This document shows, piece after piece, positions 43,505 to 58,990 of a stretch of 64,000 nucleotides of DNA. This DNA is from Isoperla grammatica (lineage: Eukaryota > Arthropoda > Insecta > Plecoptera > Perlodidae). Position numbers and translations under genes: made by a program. Location of the stretch: positions 41,344,201 to 41,408,200 of the forward strand of contig OX246739.1 in assembly GCA_945910005.1 (NCBI GenBank), in the 5' to 3' direction. Below the pieces are notes generated by a model. It worked only from the letters and a program-made list of their open reading frames with translations. It did no database searches and was not told the DNA's origin. Within the stretch, counting starts at the first letter, position 1. Every line of letters begins with the position of its first letter.

Positions 43505-43739
43505 TTTCATAAACAAGAGGGGAAGACCAAGACTGAGGTGGGAAGAAGTGATAGCAATGGACGTGGAAAGAAGAAATGCTACTTTGGAAGAGGTCAATCA
43601 GGAACGATGGTGGGAAGATAGAAAAGTATGGACAGAATTTGTAGAAAGAGCAGAGGAAGAAGAAAGTGAAGAGGAGGAGCCGGAGGAAGTTAACATGAGG
43701 GAAGCGTCAGGCATGGCCAGCCGGCTTCGATGTACCTAG
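43505..43739 (+). pseudogene. LINE C-terminal fragment (RTE-like)
   Basis: The frame reads NKRGRPRLRWEEVIAMDVER, then EERWWEDRKVWTEFVERAEE-like sequence, ending at a TAG at 43737-43739. The RGRPR.RW....D...W motif is common at the end of RT proteins in several LINE clades, including RTE. The rest of the element is missing. Confidence 0.5.
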
Positions 43740-46700
43740 GGGCCAGAATATGATGGGATTAATTTCCTATCCCCTACCCGACTTCATTGTTGGACACAGG
43801 GAGCAGATATATATATTTAAAAAAAAAAACGTATAATCCAGACCACTTCATTTATCTTTGCATCGTCTTTATTCCAGCTACACTCTTTGTTTTCTGTCCT
43901 ATTGTTGTAATATAATGTCCAAGATTATGTCATGTGTAAAAACAAAAGATGTTATTTGGAAACGGAAAGAGAACACAAGGAATGTATATAGTGGTTATTA
44001 TAAGAGTGATAACCTTTACTTTACAATTTTATTTAATAATGCACACTCAATTTCGTGTCTGTATTTCCATTTGTCAATGAATTATGTATTGAAAAACGCC
44101 TACATATGACTCAATATAATGTTATATGAATTATAAATACATTTTACAAAGAGTGTTATTATTAATAAAGGTTCTACTACAAAAATAGCTGTATAAATGT
44201 TTTAATTTTAATCCACCAGGAAAAGAGTTGTACCGTTGTTGTCTGTCCAACAACAATACTTGCTGCAGTCCAACATCTTTCAAATAATGTTGACACACAA
44301 ACACATGACTGACAAGGAAAGCTCAACATTGACAGTTAGTGTTTAATGTATAGATAAATGCAAAAATAGGTATTGAGTTATTATAGTGGTACCATCGGGA
44401 AAAAGTTTTTAAAAGTTTTCAAATCATGAGTATGTCACAAAACTTGTGCACCGTATCTGAACTGCAGCGGAAACTCATCCATCAACATATTATGGTAGGT
44501 ACTACAAATACCCACAAAAAAACACTAAACACCATTGTTAAAAGAACAGCCATACTCCCCTAGCCAAGTCTACGTAAAAAAAAACTTAATCTTAATAAAT
44601 GAGTGATTTCAATAATTGCGCCAGTCTATGGAACATCAAAATACTTCTAACTTATACAACTCCTTTGTTAATTATTTGGAAATGCATAGAGTTTGTTATA
44701 CGTTACGTTTCTTATCATTATTGTAGGTCGTCGATTAACAACCTTATCTGGAGAAGTTACTGATTCTAAATACAGTTTTATAAAATATTGAGAAATCGTA
44801 ATATTTCGCTAGTCACATTTTTAACTATACAGCCTTTGTTTAATCACTCATCTTTAAACGCGCCAGCCATTTGGTTGAAAATAGTTTACTTTTTTAACAC
44901 TTCCCTCTCATGAAGTGACAGCCCATACACTGTGCTTAGCGGGAGTGTCCTTTGACTATCAGGAAAACCGCTAAGAGAGTGAGAAGTAATACACTTAAAA
45001 CCACCATAAAAATAATTATTGGTGAAGACTTCACCCTCGTCGGTTCAACTGTTTTGGCTGTGGAGCGTTCACAAGATCTTGAAGCAAGAAAATCATATAT
45101 TCTAAGCTAATCTCATGTGATAATATCTTGAAAACGGGTCAACCAATTTGCATGAAACTTTGTAAGCTTTGTAGAATAGATTATCCGAACAAACTCAAGA
45201 CTATTAAAAGCATTGTGAGATATCTCTTTGTTGAGATCAAATTGTCTGAACACTGCATTTAAAATTACTTTTGGCAAAAGATATGACAGAACTAGGCTTC
45301 GATGAATGTCCGTTCATTAGGATGGATATGACATGTCATACAGTGAAACAAATTAAGAGTGTTTTCACAAAAATTATGGCAAGGAACAATTAAAATCTGA
45401 GAGGAGAGAAGTCATGATTGGGAAATAATAAACTGCACAAACCACATTTGAATAATTTTTTAATTTTTTTTACAAAACCAAACTTAATTTTGGTTTAATC
45501 TTGCTATGTTGAACAGAGTTGTACATTGTAACATTTATACATTAAAATACATAAAACATGTTATACTAAGCATTATGAAGCTGTGTGTATCAGTATCTTT
45601 CGGGCTTTTTACTATCTCACGGTTTAAATTATGACTTATGAGTAAAATGATTATATACTCAAATTCCTTTACACACCACCTTCTCTCATAACACATTGAA
45701 TGTACGTGACAATACTTGTCTAAACGTTAAACTTACTTATTTCTATTTAAGTGGCAAAGATTACAGAGCCACGTAGATATAATAATTACAACATTAAACG
45801 GAATTTAAATAAACAATTACAAAATAGTTACAGTTATTTGCCAAACTGTGTGATCATAAATTACAAACATGTGTTAAGAAAACGTTCTTGTAATAAAATA
45901 TTTGTATTCGTAGGAAGGTCAAATATCTATTATGTTAGTTGAACTAATGATGGTGTGGATACAATATAATATATAATTATTTGTTTGTAATAATGGTTGC
46001 CAGCAGATTCGCCGCCCAATAAATGTTGATGTTTAACAGGTAACTGATATGCTCAATACAAAAGTAATGGTCGACGTGTCCAACACGCAAGTCGTCGCGC
46101 CTTAGGTTAAATCGATGGAAGCATAAACTACGATCATCTACGACAGCGAAAGCAATCCTGATTCATTCGAAGAATGCCCAAATGGCAATACTGAAGAGAA
46201 ACGTTTTAAAAGTATGCTATGGTTTTACTGAAATCATATGAGTAAAATGGTTTTGACTATATTTATTTGTCAATAGCTATAGCTGTATATTTGTTACATA
46301 ACCAAAACACAAAATGGAAAAAAGAAACATTCTATCACCCATGTTTGGTGTTTACACTCACATAAATAATTATTAAGGAACTAATACAGCAAACAATGCA
46401 TCACAGATTATTTAATAGTTGTTCGACAATATTATTAAAATTATTTATATAGGACAGGTATTTACACATTGGTTGGTTTCCGACTAGAAAATGTTAAAAT
46501 TAAGCACAGACTAGACATGCCAGCCTAATCGGTCGAACAGCTGAACTGTATTCAACTAGATTACGACTATTTTATCTCTCCCATTTATTCCTAACTCTCA
46601 TGATGAATAATAACCCCTATCATCAGTAACAAGTGAGCTCCGTTTCGCGTACTCTTTCATTCATCACAGATATAAATATATTGGTTTACCTCGATGCGAT

Positions 46701-48065
46701 TCTTTCGTCTCGGCACTGAGAATACTGATATCTTCAATCGGATATCTGACTGCGAATATTGATATCTTCAATCGGATACCAGGAGGATTTACTTGCAATG
46801 GTATTTTCATAGTAATACTTATTTTACGTACAATATCATACACATAAGTCTCATTTATACCACGTTATTTACTTTTCTTAACATAAGGGCAGTCAATCGC
46901 ACTTTACATTAAACAACATAAAATGTACAGGATGGGCCCAAAATACCTACTTTTCAGTGGATGATTAAATGATTACAAAAACGCAGCACGATTAACCAAT
47001 CTTGTAGTTTACACCGAGTTGGTGTAAGACTGGACAAGTTCAAAGCTTGTAACGTATGACAAATAGATGTGATATTTAACTTTGCATAAGATAAACAAGT
47101 TATCGTTTGGAAACAGTATATTACCACATCTTTGTTAGTAGTAAATGAGAAACTTTTCACGAGCTGTCGAACTCTGTGAAAAACACATTTTTATATAGGC
47201 CTACTTTCACCTACTAATCGCTGAAAACTATGTTATTTTGGCTCACCTGTATACTTAACACATACAATAATACACCGTAAGAGAACTGAAGTAGTTTCAC
47301 AAAGAATGATATTGCTTGGAAATAGTTAAAAAAAATAAGCTTATAATATTTCCAATTTATGTTCCAGTAACTTGGCTATATACATGTTAGCCTACAGGGT
47401 GACGTATTGGAAACAAAACGTTATAACTGTCTACATAAAACATTTAACATGGTAACTTTGGTGATTGGAGATGATATCGGCGTCAAGCCTTATGCCGGTA
47501 GAAACATGTTGTGATTCATCCAGATATCACTATCACCACTGGAATCAATGGCAAAGAAAGAAGATTATTTTTCTCTCATCACATAAAATATATATTATAA
47601 GTAGCATTTCGAAAATTTACACTGTTAATCAGTCAAATCAAAGTTTAACCTGGTTTAACCTAGGATTGTCAAGGTTAAAACTTTGTCTATAGGTATATTC
47701 TGAGAGCTATATTATTGTAGCGTCTAATTGCTAATTTCTTCCACTGCTAAGTGTTCTTTCAATTGAAGCTGTCAGTTTAAGTCTAAAACAGAATTGGTAT
47801 GGGAAACTTCAAACTAATCAAAGTGGGCGTGAACTTTCGGAAGTAGCAATTTAGAAACTTCTCTTTTTGTATTCGGTTATAATATCTTGACATATATGTT
47901 ATATTTTGGATTTGTTTTTGAGTTAATTACTTATAATTATCTATACTTTTAATGGCTTTATAAACAAGGCCAAATGATGCAACTAACAAAAGCGAATGAT
48001 AATATTATATGTACATTACGTAATTACATGGCAAGTCTTCGGTAGGTCTGAGGCGTGAAGTCTGG

Positions 48066-48199
48066 TCATGCGTAGTGAGGGTAAGTCCCCAATGACGTCA
48101 CATGACTAGGATGATGCGTCATCGTGTTGGCAGCAATGTTCGAGTACAAGTTGGCACTGGGATTGCTCCAGTACGACGTTGGAGATGGAAAAATGCTTG
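48066..48199 (-). CDS. Ets65A: ETS gene last coding exon
   Basis: Acceptor TTTTTTCAG before 48199, phase 1. Encodes [20 protein letters not shown], then [20 protein letters not shown] and HYA, stop at 48066-48068. The PYWNS and LGTYY motifs of human ERG line up here. Confidence 0.88.
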
Positions 48200-51100
48200 C
48201 TGAAAAAACAAAAAAACACAATTCATTAAATATGTAGTTCATTGTATTCTGATTTATACTTTCTTTCTTTCGTCATAACATCGGCACAATTATACAACAA
48301 ACTCTTCTCTATTAAGGCAACGTCGTTTTCTACCTATTAAAAAACATTCGCTTTGTTTATCTTGCGTCTAAAATCATGAAAACAATCATAGTGTATGATG
48401 ATGATGTATATTGCATATAAATGGCGGATATAGACGTATCCGAAAGACATTTTCTTCTAAGACTAATGGCAGTGTTACTGATAAATTTACCATTTCGTCT
48501 ATACATCTATGCCAATCGCGTATGGAGAGACTGTGATTTTTGCACGGGATATTTCACTGCTAGATTTTCGTTCACACTATACACTTCTGTTATTGGTTTT
48601 GAATAATCTAGAAATTTGAAGCGTTTTTGTCGCCAGAGTTGAGTTGCGAGTAAATATCGGCGAGTGTTATCAATCGATCAGCGCTCAATTGGGTTGGGAG
48701 GGGAGGGGGGTGAGAAGCGGGGGTTAATGGCGATTGGAAACGGCTATGGGGAGAGAGAGAGCCATGTCACAAAAAGGTCAATAATATTCAATATTGTCAT
48801 CCCCCACCATTAAAAAACGTATTTACTGCGTGAAATCAGTTGCGATGATGGAATGGAGGCCTCGTGAATTACTTCCGGTTTTGACGAGTTGTTCGTGTCT
48901 AACAAAACTTGGTAATTGATTTAGTGGCAGGACTATAACTGCGCCTTTTTGCGCGAGGTGAAAATTGCATTACATGGAATCTACTTGCCGAGTTGACGGG
49001 AATTGTGTTTGCGAATAGAAATTAAATTACTTTTAATGAGATTTTTTTACTCTAACTGCCTGACTGCTAATAAGACTTTGATAATCTATTTTTCAGTGGA
49101 AAAATACTTATTTACCGGTGAAAACTCTGTGCTTTTGGCTAACTCAATTTTTAACGGATTTCTTTGGTCGTTATTTTCAAATGTCATATTTTCTTAATTT
49201 TTCACATAGGTTTTTATTCGGGCGTTCTTCTAAGCGTAACTTCTCAGGTTTGGGTAGTGTATGTGTAGCATTAGAGTGAAGGGAGGATTATTTTTCATAA
49301 AATATTAGGTACGCCTATTTATTCTCAACAATCCTAGTTTGGTCAAATCTAATTTTAAAACTTATTAATTTTTCTGTGTTTACGTAGTTGGCGTGAAAAC
49401 TAAGAGCAATCCAATTCAATTGTATAATACCGTATACATGTTTTATGAGGTCGAATGCCATTCGAAGTACTCAACTCAAATTTCTTTCACTATCATGAGA
49501 ATCTAATGGCCTCTCCGGTCCCACTTGTTTTGTCTCCAATTTACCCAAAATCAACTACACTTAAAATTATTGAAGCAAATAAATCTCATATCTCAAAATA
49601 ATAATATTTCACGTAATGCTGCATTGTCAAAAACTTGAACACAAAACACTCCGTCACACAGACTTTGAAGTGTGTGTGACGATCTTCATTGCAATCGTCA
49701 ACTATAGGCCTACTACTTTGTCATCACTACACACAACACACCATTAGTCAACTTATTGACATCGGTCATACGAGATACCGCGGAGAGGTAATTGCCACAC
49801 ATTTCAAGGTAGTCTCAGAGATAGCGCGCACATGCAAAACTTACGATAACATACAAAGAAACAAATACACATGATAACACTCAATTACTAGACAAGTTAG
49901 ATAGTATAGATAGTGTTGTTAGATAGTAGTATTGGTTTAATTTATCATGAGTGGATCAGCAAGTCACCGTTTCCACTCAAATCAATACTGTATTAACTAT
50001 TGACACAGATAAATAAGTCCAATATCTTATCTGTGGTTTAGTGATATGCTCGTAGTGCACCAGAAGTTAGTGAGTCAACCTGAACTTACAATGGAAGCGG
50101 GAATACCAATTGTATTACGTGACGAAATATCTGATTCCATTTATATGATATCAAACACATTAATACCTAAAATCCAATGTTTTCCTTATAATAAATCATC
50201 TCAATATTATTTTTTACTCAACTGATACTTTAAGATTATATCATTATAGCATAAAATGTTTAGAATCTTGTGTAGTTGTATTTGATACTGCCCCATAAAA
50301 CATGAATCCTGTCTCCTAGCTTCGAATCCAGCGGGCGACGAACAGTCGAAAAGTAAAACACGCCAAGTTCTAAAGATTCGGCAACTTATCGATTGGTGGT
50401 GCGTCTAGTCCAGACTTTCCTACTTTTAATATCGAAAACTCTGTTGAGGCTTTAGTACCCTATTTTAGGAGAGTATTGTGTATGAAGATTTTTTGTAACT
50501 ACATACACACTCTCGTGCACATCTCGATTACCATCGCTGCCAAAATGTCCCAAATATTGCCATCGTATATAAAAGTTCTAAATTACGAAAACATTGAGCA
50601 AAATTGTATTCTCCTTTATTTGTGCGGTGTGTTGGCCCGATGCGGCGCAAGTTAAATGGCCTCTCGTCGTGTGCGTCTGAAGGGTTAAAGTGAGTAGGGG
50701 CGCCCTTCAGCGACACACCACTTCACTATAGCTCGAGAGGAGATACCACTAAAGAGTTAGTCGATAATACTCGCACCATACAAAAGTGACACGAGATATT
50801 TATAAATAGTGGTGAACGCTTTAGCATGATGATACGTGTTTTCGGTTCGCTCCTAGATAGCGCCTCGCTAGACAATTTCCTGTGTCACACGTTAGATAGC
50901 AGCACGACTGACTACCTGGCCGTAATGTGGGAGGAAGCCGACGGCCTTGTGCTTCGGGGCTTCGACAAAATCACGCACACCAGGAAAAGTTGTAGCTTTT
51001 CAAAGATGATTCCCTGTTCACGGGATTGCCGTAAATATCAAACAGAATTCGGAATTCAAGCTAAATGTTTTACATTCAGCTTAAAAAAATTTCCCTTTTT

Positions 51101-54100
51101 TTTACTTTACTTTTTTTAACTTTAATTTATCTTTTTAGTGTAATTTTTATTTTCAATTTTCTCCATGCTCTTCTCTTTCCTTCAACATACCTTGAATTTC
51201 TTCTATTTCTCTCTCCCTTTTGTTGGTTTTCTGAGATCAATATGGTATATCACTTTCTTCTTTGCACACTTGTGTGTATTTCACTTCTATTACGTAAATT
51301 TACTGTTTCATTTCTAGATATACCACTATTTTATATATATAATCTATTATCAATATTTGGGTGCTCTAGTATTGTTTCGATTTGTTCGTTGTTTCCATTG
51401 TTGTTTTCCTTGTATATCGTTAAGTTGCAATTATTTTCCTACTTTGTAAACCTTTTTATAACAAAAGATGATACACATTAAATAAATACATGTTACAAGT
51501 TAAGGATTTAACATGTTTGATAACGGTCAAATAATGCCATTTTAAATTAACTGCGGCTTGATACGAGGAAAACAAGTTATTTCACCAAAAATATCTATAA
51601 TGGGTTCCAATTATCGATTACGTGTACATTTTCAATCATGACTGTTGACCGTATTTTCCCCTCCGTCCCTCCCTCACCCCTACCCACCAATGCTCTCTGA
51701 CTCCATTGTTGCTTCCTTGTATCTGCCTATGCTCATGGATCAGTGCATATCGCAGCTCTCCCAACGTCCTACAATACTACTCATAATTCGACAAGCCACT
51801 GTTACAGAGTAAGCGAGGGGCAATGGGGCTTGCTTACCGTTATCATTTCCATCACGTGGGAAGTGTGGGATTCGGTGCGTTCCGAATAATCAAAATACAT
51901 GCACGAAAAAACACGAATCGTTAAACCTGCGTTTCCCAAAACACTTTAGGCATCGGTGAAGTGATTTTTTTTTTTTTCACATTCATCCTGAAAATTATGT
52001 TTACCTTTAAAGTTAGTCAACCTAATGTAGCCTTGTTTAATTCCCGTTATTTTACTTTAATTTAACTATTTTCAGAGGCGAACTGGGGTTGAGGGTAGGG
52101 GACCCGTCTGTGTGGGGGGGGGGGGGGGGGGGATTATCTTTCACTGAAAAGGGGACTGAGAAGAGGCCCCAACCAATAGAGACGTTCACACATTTTTTAA
52201 CGTCTATAAACACGTATACAAATCAAAAAACTTACGTAATAGGTGTAAAACCAAATTTAAATCTTTACAAAATTTAGTTAATTACTGAAATAAACAAACA
52301 TTTTGTTGTATGTGAAAAATAAAATTCATAAAACAAATATGTAGCGACAATGGATCTCTGAAGGGCTAGGGTTAACTATGAATATGGAAGTCGGACAAGT
52401 TGAGCTAACATAACCCTAGTTCACCCATGCACTTGTCTTAGATTGGGGTCTTTCTTAAAGTAGGGGGGGGGGATATCATTACCCTAGTGCACCCACCTGT
52501 CGACGAAGGAATGGCCGAGTACACCCCCTGCCTTAAAGTGGGGGGGGCAGTATGATAACCCACCTGTCGACGAAGGAATGGCCGAGTACACCCCCTGCCT
52601 TAAAGTGTGGGGGGAGTATGATAACCCATCTGTCGACGAAGGAATGGCCGAGTAAACCCCCTGCCTTAAAGTGGGGGGGGGGGATATCATTACCATAGTG
52701 CACCCACCTGTCGACGAAGGAATGGCCGAGTACACCCCCTGCCTTAAAGTGGGGGGGGGATATCATAACCCATCTGTCGACGAAGGAATGGCCGAGTAAA
52801 CCCCCTGCCTTAAAGTGGGGGGGGGGATATCATTACCATAGTGCACCCACCTGTCGACGAAGGAATGGCCGAGTACACCCCCTGCCTTAAAGTGGGGGGG
52901 GGGGGAGTATGATAACCCACCTGTCGACGAAGGAATGGCCGAGTACACCCCCTGCCTTAAAGTGGGGGGGGGAGTATGATAACCCATCTGTCGACGAAGG
53001 AATGGCCGAGTACACCCCCTGCCTTAAAGTGGGGGGGGGAGTATGATAACCCATCTGTCGACGAAGGAATGGCCGAGTACACCCCCTGCCTTAAAGTGGG
53101 GGGGATATCATAACCCTATTGCACCCACCTGTCGACGAAGGAATGGCCGAGTACACCCCCTGCCTTAAAGTGGGGGGGGGGATATCATAACCCTAGTGCA
53201 CCCATCTGTCGACGAAGGAATGGCCGAGTACACCCCCTGCCTTAAAGTGGGGGGGATATCATAACCCTATTGCACCCACCTGTCGACGAAGGAATGGCCG
53301 AGTACACCCCCTGTCTTAAAGTGGGGGAGGGGGGATATCATAACCCTATTGCACCCACCTGTCGACGAAGGAATGGCCGAGTACACCCCCTGTCTTAAAG
53401 TAGGGGGGGATATCATAACCCACCTGTCGACGAAGGAATGGCCGAATGCGGCGTCATGAAGTTCAGCTTCGTGGAGTGGTGATAGCTGGACATGAAGAGG
53501 TCTGACTGGTACTTGTACGCAGTAGGATCAGCTGTGGCGGGCTGGGTTGCCGCTGCCAGTCCTTGGAAGTCGAACTTGTACGCGTATCGTTTCCCGTGTA
53601 CCTTCGTCATGATGTTCTTGTCGTAGTAATACCTGCAAGTGAAAAGTTGTATCGTCTCAACACCTTTCTATAGCAGTTTGGTTGTGTTGTTAGTGGTATA
53701 TCTTACTAAGCGCATCGGTAGGGGTCTCTCGGGCCGACAGTATATAAATTATGTACAACAGACTCTGAGTGAAACTGTATACAAAATATTGCTTTGTACA
53801 AAATTGGAAATACAACTCTACTTTTGTATTTAATTTGTGTCAATTGTTTGTTTTTTATTATTGTTACCATTATAAATTGTTGTCTGTAAATGTGTGTAAA
53901 CGGTTGTATTTATTGTTCTCTATGAATCAGTTTCTTAACTGAATAATGAATATGATGCACATTAAATTGATTGATTAAAACTAAATATGCAAAGCGAGTG
54001 GAATGTCTGTGGTATGAACATTCCCCTCCAATATGATGACGTCACGCCGTAAGCTACACGCCCGTTGTTTTCATATAGGAGCATGCTTGTGTCGAGCAAG

Positions 54101-56722
54101 TTGAGTTTATGGCTGCGTCAATGTCATGTTTGCATGTAACATGTTTTGTTGATTTCATAATCAACTCAATGGAGCTTACGAGTTGTATGTCCCAATACAC
54201 TCACCCATCACTAAATACATTTAGTTTATAAATAGCGTTATGTTATTTTTTAAATTTGATATTACCGTTTGCAGTTATAGTTTGTAGTTTGAAGTATTCC
54301 GAGTTAAAGTAAATAATAATTATATTTATTGCAGTAATTTTAGTATAATATATACATTCCTAACTGGATGCACATTTTGTCAAGCAATGATGGATCCTAC
54401 ATTCTTATTATCATTTTAATTTCAGTTTCGATTGCCGTTGTGAATTTCACGATGATGCGGTTCATTGTATACACGTTATAATTATATAAATGCAAACAGT
54501 AATTTTTCTACTAAAGATGTTGATGTCGTAAGTTGAATAACATATTATGGTTGATCCATTTGTATAGTAGTCACAGGCATGTTACAAAGATGAATCTAAA
54601 TAGTAAATAACGACAGTGACTAAGTTGTTGCTCTCGGTGAAAATGTTGACGTGATTGTAAGGGATAAAGCTTGAACATTGAACAAAGTTACCAATTCCTC
54701 TCAGGTCGAATAAAGAGCAATGGGCACATCGATTGGTAAGTGGGAGAATCGGATTATCGTTTAGCCCTGGCTGCGGAGAGTTATTCGTTATTCGAGCAAT
54801 TTGAATCCAGACAAGAACGACCGGATTCACAGCTGTAAGTGAATCACCGGTATGGGATGAGGTTGGCCGATTAGGTTTGAGAAAAATGAACTCTCTCGGC
54901 TACCGAGTGCGAGCTAAAATGTAAGTACATTTTAGATAGATTTCGACAATTCGTTTTCAAACGTATATCGATCATCAACCGACTATCAAGCGATCGACCT
55001 GTTCAGACAGTTTTACGTCTAAACGAGCTTTCATGAGCTAACTTAATTTAAATCAACGCGAAAACTTTCAAGACTGTCTTTATAATGAACCTCGTTATAC
55101 CACTCGATACTGTTATACTTAATTTACGTGTATTCCTAGAGTAAAAGAACATTTCTTACGTCCCGATCTCTCAAAACAATAACTGTTATTATTTTCTTAA
55201 TTTACTAGTACATATACTTCTATGAGCCAATTACAAAGCAGCTTTAATGCCTTATGTTCAGAAACAATACGATAGGAACCTTACGTATTTTAGCTGCTTC
55301 CATCAGTCTAGGTTGCCTATTTGATTTCCTTTTTATAAACACGAACACAAATACAAGCAATTTTGCAAAGACAACCGTGACTCATGCAATCTCATCTAGT
55401 CTGCTCTTCAAGAAGTCAAATTACTTTGTGATTCCTCATTCATTGAAAAGAAACAATTTTCTTTATTTTGCACAGAGAAATTGAAAACAAAGTTGACAGT
55501 TCCTCTGATGCCGTTAGATACGAAATCAAAGGAGAGAGCAAGAGAGAGAGAGACTAATGATACAATAGAGATAAAAACAACATTTAAAGCCTTTCTTTAT
55601 ATGTTTATTGTTATTTATTATTGACATGCAGCATTGATTAGTTTCGCAACAAATGAATTCTGGAACATTTATATTTTAACCAAACCATTATAAAATATAG
55701 ACTGAATGTAATTTGAGTACTTTTAAAAATGTATAAAATACTTTTTACATTACAATTGACAACCAAGTGTATTCGCATTTCTGATGCACACAGTAAAATC
55801 CACTAACCATTTGGACTCCAAGGATTCGGTCGCAAATAAAATAGTGCCATTGTATTTGAACAATGGCTTTTCACATTTTATAGCCTATATGATCCATAAC
55901 GAACTACGAATTGTTTTACCCCTATATTGTGTACCCCCAATCTAAAGCCAACCAAGGGGTATCAGCCAAGGAAGGATAGCTCTTCGAAACGAGCAAAAGT
56001 CGGGTTAATGACATGTTTTTGTCCTTTTCGAATCATATTGTGATCAGCTTGAACTACGTTTAGTATACTTTTTTAAATTACACACATTTAAAAAAATGAT
56101 TTAATTATTGCTTGTATTATAAATTACACTTTTTCCGCCAAGTGTCTACGATAAAATCTGACACAGTTGTAGATTTGGAAATTTGGCCTGAAGAAAAAAA
56201 ATACGGCAAACTTACAACATCGACAACACTCGGCAAGTTTTTACCGTCGGAACTCGGCGAAAAGAGTGATTAAAGGCAAAATATTGTAACCCGATATTCA
56301 AGTCTCCCCCTAGGTATAATTGCCTTGATAACAATATGTTAAGAAAGAGAAGAAGAAAATATTAAACTATTAAACCCTCGGCTTACTCAACTACCACTTC
56401 CCTTAGACGGTACTTCTCTTCTGCCTTGGTTTTAGATTGGGAGGGGGGGGGGGGGGGGGACCGGAGAGGGAAAACTTCTGTCTCAGGTTGTTATGACCGT
56501 AGATGTGACATCAATTCAGAAGCGGGACTTACCTGAGGGCTCGACTCAGTTTGTCGTAGTTCATGTTAGGCTTGGACTTGCGTTCTCCCCACCGTCGCGC
56601 CACCTCATCCGGGTCAGTCAACTTGAACTCTCCGTTCGTCCCCTCCCACGTGATGCACGCAGCGTTAGACGAGTCTGAGAGCAGCTCCAACAAGAACTGC
56701 CATAGCTGGATCTGGCCGGAAC
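48066..56722 (-). CDS. Ets65A: ETS-domain transcription factor, ERG/Fli (Ets65A) type, 3' part of gene
   Basis: Exons (minus): 56722-56533, 53632-53424, 48199-48066, phases 2 and 1, ending in TGA. ETS factors bind GGAA-core DNA in the nucleus. The first exon holds [30 protein letters not shown] sequence and [12 protein letters not shown], the winged-helix ETS domain with its recognition helix. The second completes it with [20 protein letters not shown]. The C-terminus [13 protein letters not shown] ... LGTYPHYA matches the end of vertebrate ERG/FLI1. The N-terminal exons, which in this family may carry a PNT domain, lie right of 58.2 kb and were not found. Both inner exons have tandem partial copies of their own ends next to them. 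The gene symbol rests on ERG-subfamily likeness only. Confidence 0.93.
48200..52439. other. ETS gene last intron
   Basis: AT-rich intronic DNA with simple runs (52118-52132 poly-G, ~51967-51980 poly-T). I recognise no nested gene, including in the 50826-51481 open frames, which are low-complexity. Confidence 0.4.
52440..53423. repeat. Minisatellite derived from ETS exon end and splice donor (13 copies)
   Basis: Units of 65-79 bp; the length varies with a G-run of about 5-13 bases. On the minus strand each carries the 22 last exon bases (TCGGCCATTCCTTCGTCGACAG) followed by GTGGGT or ATGGGT, then intron-like sequence. Eight copies keep GT at the donor position and five (donor positions ~52630, 52774, 52988, 53055, 53206) have AT. 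The genuine donor is at 53424/53423. The array lies directly downstream of the exon it came from. Confidence 0.95.
53424..53632 (-). CDS. Ets65A: ETS gene exon: ETS domain end and linker
   Basis: Acceptor TTTTCACTTGCAG before 53632 and donor TCGACAG|GTGGGT after 53424; 209 nt, phase 2 in, phase 1 out. Encodes [40 protein letters not shown] and ends [10 protein letters not shown]. The last 22 bases also occur in the 13 repeats immediately downstream. Confidence 0.95.
53633..56532. other. ETS gene intron within the ETS domain
   Basis: 2.9-kb AT-rich intron separating DKLSRALR from YYYDKN, with a poly-G run at ~56444-56459 and a GA run at ~55538-55552. No repeats match the two flanking minisatellites. 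No other feature. Confidence 0.5.
56533..56722 (-). CDS. Ets65A: ETS gene exon: first part of ETS domain
   Basis: Acceptor TGCTATGTCCCTCAG before 56722 and donor CCTCAG|GTAAGT after 56533; 190 nt, phase 1 in, phase 2 out. Encodes [38 protein letters not shown] and [12 protein letters not shown]. Only this copy has the [10 protein letters not shown] half and a donor; the nine copies upstream stop after FKLTD or earlier. Confidence 0.97.
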
Positions 56723-58245
<1,523 letters not shown>

Positions 58246-58803
58246 GACCAGAGGTGGTAAAACAGCGTAAAGTTGGCGTCATTAATTACTTAGTAATATC
58301 TTGAGACCGTATATAGTTTATACAGGATTTAAAAAGTTTTACAAATATTTATAATCTTCACGATTTTTATTTTGGAAGCTAATTACAGAATTAATAATTT
58401 ATTAGTATCCAAATGAAAACCGCACTTATTAATAAATTACCACTTATTACTATTACTTGTTATTAATTTTGTTAATTCCATTCTGGATAGCCATGACTAT
58501 TTGATATTGTGTAGCGTTGTCTAGATATTACTAGTACGTAGTAGTAAATAAAGTTGATGCTGTTTTAACAGTTAAACTCACATTTCCGCTTAATATACGA
58601 CTTTGTGCACCTTAAAACGATGAACTCTTACTTTATTGCTTTTGGTACGGTGATTATAAATTTTAAATCTGTGTCTATCATCTGCCGGGCAAGTTCCTTA
58701 TAAAGCAAAATGCTTCTTCTATACATTCGACTGCAACGAATCTGTACCCCAGGTACTTCTAGCCTCCTTGCATGTTCTACGTACCACTTCGGTTATACCG
58801 ATG
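58246..58803. other. ETS gene intron or flank
   Basis: AT-rich; nothing recognised. Confidence 0.4.
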
Positions 58804-58990
58804 GAGACATGGCTCAGCGGTAAGACGCAAGACTCTAATTCGAGAGGTCACCGTTTCGATACCGGCCACCGGCAGTCCTGACTGAAAGTTTTATCTGAGG
58901 TTTCCCTCAGTCACAAGGCGAATGCTGGGATTAAGTTATGCTATCAGCCCTAGGACATTCCTTCCCAACCATTCCAAATACCGCAATACC
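58804..58990 (+). repeat. tRNA-derived SINE
   Basis: A box TGGCTCAGCGGTAAGACG and B box CCGTTTCGATACCGG, spaced as in tRNA genes, followed by a body (AGTCCTGACTGAAAGTTTTA, CCTCAGTCAC, CAGCCCTAGGACATTCCTTC) shared with 62238-62421. No poly-A or obvious terminator; the end was set where the two copies stop matching. Confidence 0.85.

Larger units (their letters stand above)
41641..48065. other. Region downstream of the ETS gene
   Basis: AT-rich. It would include the 3'UTR of the ETS gene at its right edge. Contains a LINE fragment at 43505-43739 and a weak SINE-like tRNA head at 42955-42990 (GTAGTTCAAATCCC). A 30-bp direct duplication (TGATATCTTCAATCGGATA) occurs at ~46727 and ~46760. No other gene recognised. 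Confidence 0.35.

Noticed and set aside
50826..51481. ORFs of 97 and 138 aa
   Set aside because: Hydrophobic low-complexity translation of T-rich DNA inside the ETS gene intron, no splice support.
52484..52987. ORFs with repeated GHSFVDRW or SAIPSSTGG
   Set aside because: Frames through the minisatellite derived from the exon end.
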